DNA of 6,463 bases from UBA10939 sp050942745 (GTDB taxonomy: Bacteria > Myxococcota > Myxococcia > Myxococcales > UBA5297). A program made the translations under genes and the position numbers. The notes below the pieces were generated by a model that saw only the letters and a list, made by a program, of their open reading frames with translations, had not been told where the DNA came from and did not search any database. Location of the stretch: NCBI GenBank assembly GCA_050942745.1, contig JBMNNX010000330.1, positions 1 to 6,463 on the forward strand, written 5' to 3'. Shown piece after piece: positions 5,102 through 6,463 of the stretch (position 1 is its first letter; each line of letters begins with the position of its first letter).

Positions 5102-6265
5102 GTGAGCGACGAGACCCTGAATCAAGACTGGGCGCGGGCCTATCAGCAGGTGGCCGAAGGCAAGATGGAGGAGGCCGCCGAGACGCTCGCGGCGATCGTC
5201 GAGCGCGACCCGACCGCTGGCGAGGCCTGGATCAACCTCGCGACTGCGGAGCGCGCTCTCGGACGACTCGCGTTGGCGGCCGAGCACTACGAGAAGGGAA
5301 TCGCGCTCCTCGAGTCGATGGCGCCTGAGGACAAGGGGTTGCTCGCCTCGGCGCTGCACGCGCTTGCGGGCACCTACGAGGAGCTCGAGCTGACCGCCAA
5401 GGCGATCGCCGCCTACCGCGTCTCGGCGAAGTACGACCCGCGCGCCCCGACCCCGTTCGCCGCGCTCGCCACGTTGCTCGCGCGCGCGGGCCTGCTCGAG
5501 GAGGCCGACAAGGTCGCGGCCCAGTACTGCCTGGCCGCGGTGAGCATCCTCGCCGAGAAGACGAACATCGGCTTCGTGCGCCGCTTCCAGAAGGCGCTCG
5601 GGCAGGCTTCGACCGTAGACGGCAACCTGCTGCTGGTGGCGACGCGCGAGGCCTACGTGCGCGGCTTCGAGCAGACGGCCAAGAAGCTGCCGACGACCGC
5701 GCGCTACGAGGTCGAGCCGCAGCGCCGCAACGAGAAGGGCGAGCTGGTCCCGGTGCTCGCCAACCCGAACCGGCCCTGGTCGCGGGTGCGCTTCGACGCG
5801 GTCGATCCCGAAAGCGGCGAGCGCTGGATGATCCAGGACACGCCCACCTACGGCTTCCCCGGCAACGCGCCGGCGGCCGCCGAAGGGCTCTTCTCGGTGC
5901 CCTACAAGGTTGACGTCCCGTTCCCGGTGCTCATCGCGACCCGCACCGCTTGGGACTATTTCTACGTGCGCCTGCGCTTCAAGGAGGGGCTGAAGCCGAC
6001 GACCATCGAGCGCGCCGAGGCGCTGAGCGGTCCCTGGTACCTGCGCGGCTTCGAGGGCGAGTTCGGCGAGAAGGACAAGGGGCGCGGTTATTTCCACTTC
6101 CTGTCCGAGCCGTTCGCCATCGGCGACCACGGGCTGCGCTACGAGATCGACCTCGGCCTCTCGCAGCTCGACGCGGTGCCCGCGCTCTTCGACGTGCTCG
6201 CGAAGCTGCACGAGAGCGAGCCGATAGACATCTGCGTCATCGGCGACGGGGCGCTGCCGCCGTAG
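5102..6265 (+). CDS. TPR-repeat protein with an unrecognised C-terminal domain
   Basis: A 387-residue protein without signal peptide or membrane segment, so probably cytoplasmic. The N-terminal third is made of tetratricopeptide-like repeats at about 7-40, 41-74, 84-117 and 118-151. Each shows the small-residue and aromatic spacing of the motif and an A-x-x-x-Y/L-x-x-A/G helix B, and the first and third end in a Pro (ERDP, KYDP). Such arrays bind partner proteins. Residues about 165-387 form a separate globular part rich in aromatics and charge, with WSRVRFDAVDPESGERW, a GFPGNAP loop, WDYFYVRLRFKEG, GPWYLRGFEGEFGEKDKGRG and LRYEIDLGLSQLDAVPALFDV. I do not recognise this region as a named family. 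The start is GTG with an ideal ribosome-binding site. The last codons (GALPP, then TAG) lie inside a 36-bp repeat that recurs 73 bases downstream. Confidence 0.9.
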   Translation: MSDETLNQDWARAYQQVAEGKMEEAAETLAAIVERDPTAGEAWINLATAERALGRLALAAEHYEKGIALLESMAPEDKGLLASALHALAGTYEELELTAKAIAAYRVSAKYDPRAPTPFAALATLLARAGLLEEADKVAAQYCLAAVSILAEKTNIGFVRRFQKALGQASTVDGNLLLVATREAYVRGFEQTAKKLPTTARYEVEPQRRNEKGELVPVLANPNRPWSRVRFDAVDPESGERWMIQDTPTYGFPGNAPAAAEGLFSVPYKVDVPFPVLIATRTAWDYFYVRLRFKEGLKPTTIERAEALSGPWYLRGFEGEFGEKDKGRGYFHFLSEPFAIGDHGLRYEIDLGLSQLDAVPALFDVLAKLHESEPIDICVIGDGALPP

Positions 6266-6285
6266 GAGCGGGGCGCGCCCGCGGA
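6250..6285 (+). repeat. 36-bp direct repeat copy A, containing the TPR gene stop codon
   Basis: Copy A covers the last codons (ALPP), the TAG stop and 20 bases beyond. It matches copy B (6323-6358) at 33 of 36 bases with no gaps, an exact 73-base offset. Copy A alone contains the palindrome GGGCGCGCCC (6271-6280) within the stem GCGGG (6268-6272) / CCCGC (6278-6282), which could end transcription of the TPR gene. The substitutions at 6269, 6272 and 6275 versus copy B account for this difference. Confidence 0.9.
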
Positions 6286-6286
6286 A

Positions 6287-6295
6287 GGATACACT
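6287..6295 (+). promoter_or_regulatory. Candidate -10 box before the 11-codon mini-ORF
   Basis: GGATACACT contains TACACT, a fair -10, ending 7 nt before an ATG at 6303. As at the YchF-like gene, this spacing would give a leaderless transcript. It looks like the authentic front end of a gene that is now missing. Confidence 0.3.
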
Positions 6296-6302
6296 GCGCG
6301 GC

Positions 6303-6338
6303 ATGAAACGAATTGCTGACACGGCGCTGCCGCCGTAG
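6303..6338 (+). pseudogene. Mini-ORF MKRIADTALPP, possible gene remnant
   Basis: Eleven codons from ATG to TAG. The first residues (MKRIAD) look like an ordinary protein N-terminus behind a promoter-like box. The last four (ALPP) and the stop come from copy B of the 36-bp repeat, in the same reading frame as the end of the TPR gene. The simplest reading is a gene front joined to a duplicated gene end, with the middle lost. It may instead be a chance short ORF or an assembly join. No ribosome-binding site is visible. Confidence 0.25.
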
Positions 6339-6358
6339 GAGAGGAGCCCGCCCGCGGA
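6323..6358 (+). repeat. 36-bp direct repeat copy B
   Basis: Second copy of the sequence at 6250-6285, 33 of 36 identical, with the ALPP codons and TAG in frame with the mini-ORF. It lacks the internal palindrome of copy A. Confidence 0.9.
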
Positions 6359-6364
6359 GACCAG

Positions 6365-6397
6365 AACGGCGGCCGACCCGGGAGGTCGACCGCCGTT
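6365..6397. terminator. Strong hairpin, probable bidirectional terminator
   Basis: Arms of 14 bases, 6365-6378 and 6384-6397, pair with one C-A mismatch around the loop CGGGA. The arms begin AACGGCGG and end CCGCCGTT. It lies after the TPR gene and mini-ORF on the plus strand and 5 bases after the stop of the probable convergent gene on the minus strand. The A/T at the stem base gives only two U residues, so it is not a classical U-tract terminator. Confidence 0.6.
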
Positions 6398-6402
6398 CGT
6401 CG

Positions 6403-6463
6403 TCAGAGGAGGCGCCGCGGCCGGCCCTGCTCGCCGAGAAGCGCAGCGAGCAGGGCTGCGGTG
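6403..6463 (-). CDS. Probable C-terminus of a convergent gene, cut by the window edge
   Basis: The minus strand reads TAALLAALLGEQGRPRRLL and then TGA (6403-6405). The Ala/Leu-rich helix followed by a basic tail is typical of a protein end, and third positions are mostly G or C. A strong hairpin sits directly after the stop, the normal arrangement for a convergent gene pair. With only 19 codons visible, an open frame by chance is quite possible in DNA this GC-rich, and no family can be named. A 13-bp stem (6422-6434 / 6446-6458) lies inside it and probably reflects the Leu/Ala codons. Confidence 0.35.
   Translation of the reverse strand, partial: TAALLAALLGEQGRPRRLL

Noticed and set aside
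4958..6322. Minus-strand open frame of 454 codons
   Set aside because: Antisense shadow of the TPR gene, which has the ideal ribosome-binding site and TPR pattern. This frame has neither.
6422..6458. Terminator at the right edge (13-bp stem, 11-nt loop)
   Set aside because: It falls inside the probable convergent coding frame, where Leu/Ala/Gly/Glu codons generate the symmetry. A coding explanation is simpler, although the frame itself is uncertain.

Overview
The window is a GC-rich (by eye about two thirds G+C), gene-dense bacterial chromosome segment. Third codon positions are strongly G/C. The mix of a diverged YchF-type ATPase, a DUF2505-like SRPBCC protein, a YfcE-type phosphoesterase, PepA and a TPR protein with an unrecognised C-terminal half suggests a high-GC deltaproteobacterial lineage (Myxococcota-like or a neighbour). 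That placement is inference; there is no rRNA or marker gene to settle it.

Layout, left to right. 1-550: a small minus-strand membrane ORF that looks like the surviving N-terminus of a truncated gene, with a hairpin beyond its stop and a heptamer repeat just upstream. 551-1594 (minus): a YchF-family P-loop NTPase of the short, diverged type. 1595-2226: 632 bases without a convincing gene, full of inverted repeats. Its left half is a mosaic of palindromic elements with shared flanks and different hairpin cores; its right half has several perfect short hairpins and one weak small ORF. 2227-3316 (plus): a DUF2505/SRPBCC-like protein, then a YfcE-type metallophosphoesterase. 3317-3381: a hairpin between convergent genes. 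3382-4917 (minus): leucyl aminopeptidase PepA with all expected active-site residues. 4918-5101: divergent promoter region. 5102-6265 (plus): the TPR protein. 6250-6463: a 36-bp imperfect direct repeat spanning the TPR stop codon, an 11-codon mini-ORF ending in the second copy, a strong hairpin, and a probable convergent gene running off the right edge.

The genes do not form an obvious pathway. They are mostly single housekeeping or conserved-hypothetical units, each apparently with its own signals: PepA recycles peptides, the YchF-like protein probably binds nucleotide and possibly ribosomes, and the phosphoesterase hydrolyses phosphodiesters. I see no defence, phage or biosynthetic system. 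The most interesting material is non-coding or decayed: the palindrome mosaic at 1671-1903, the in-frame duplicated gene end at 6250-6358, and the abrupt loss of codon bias inside the 82-354 ORF.
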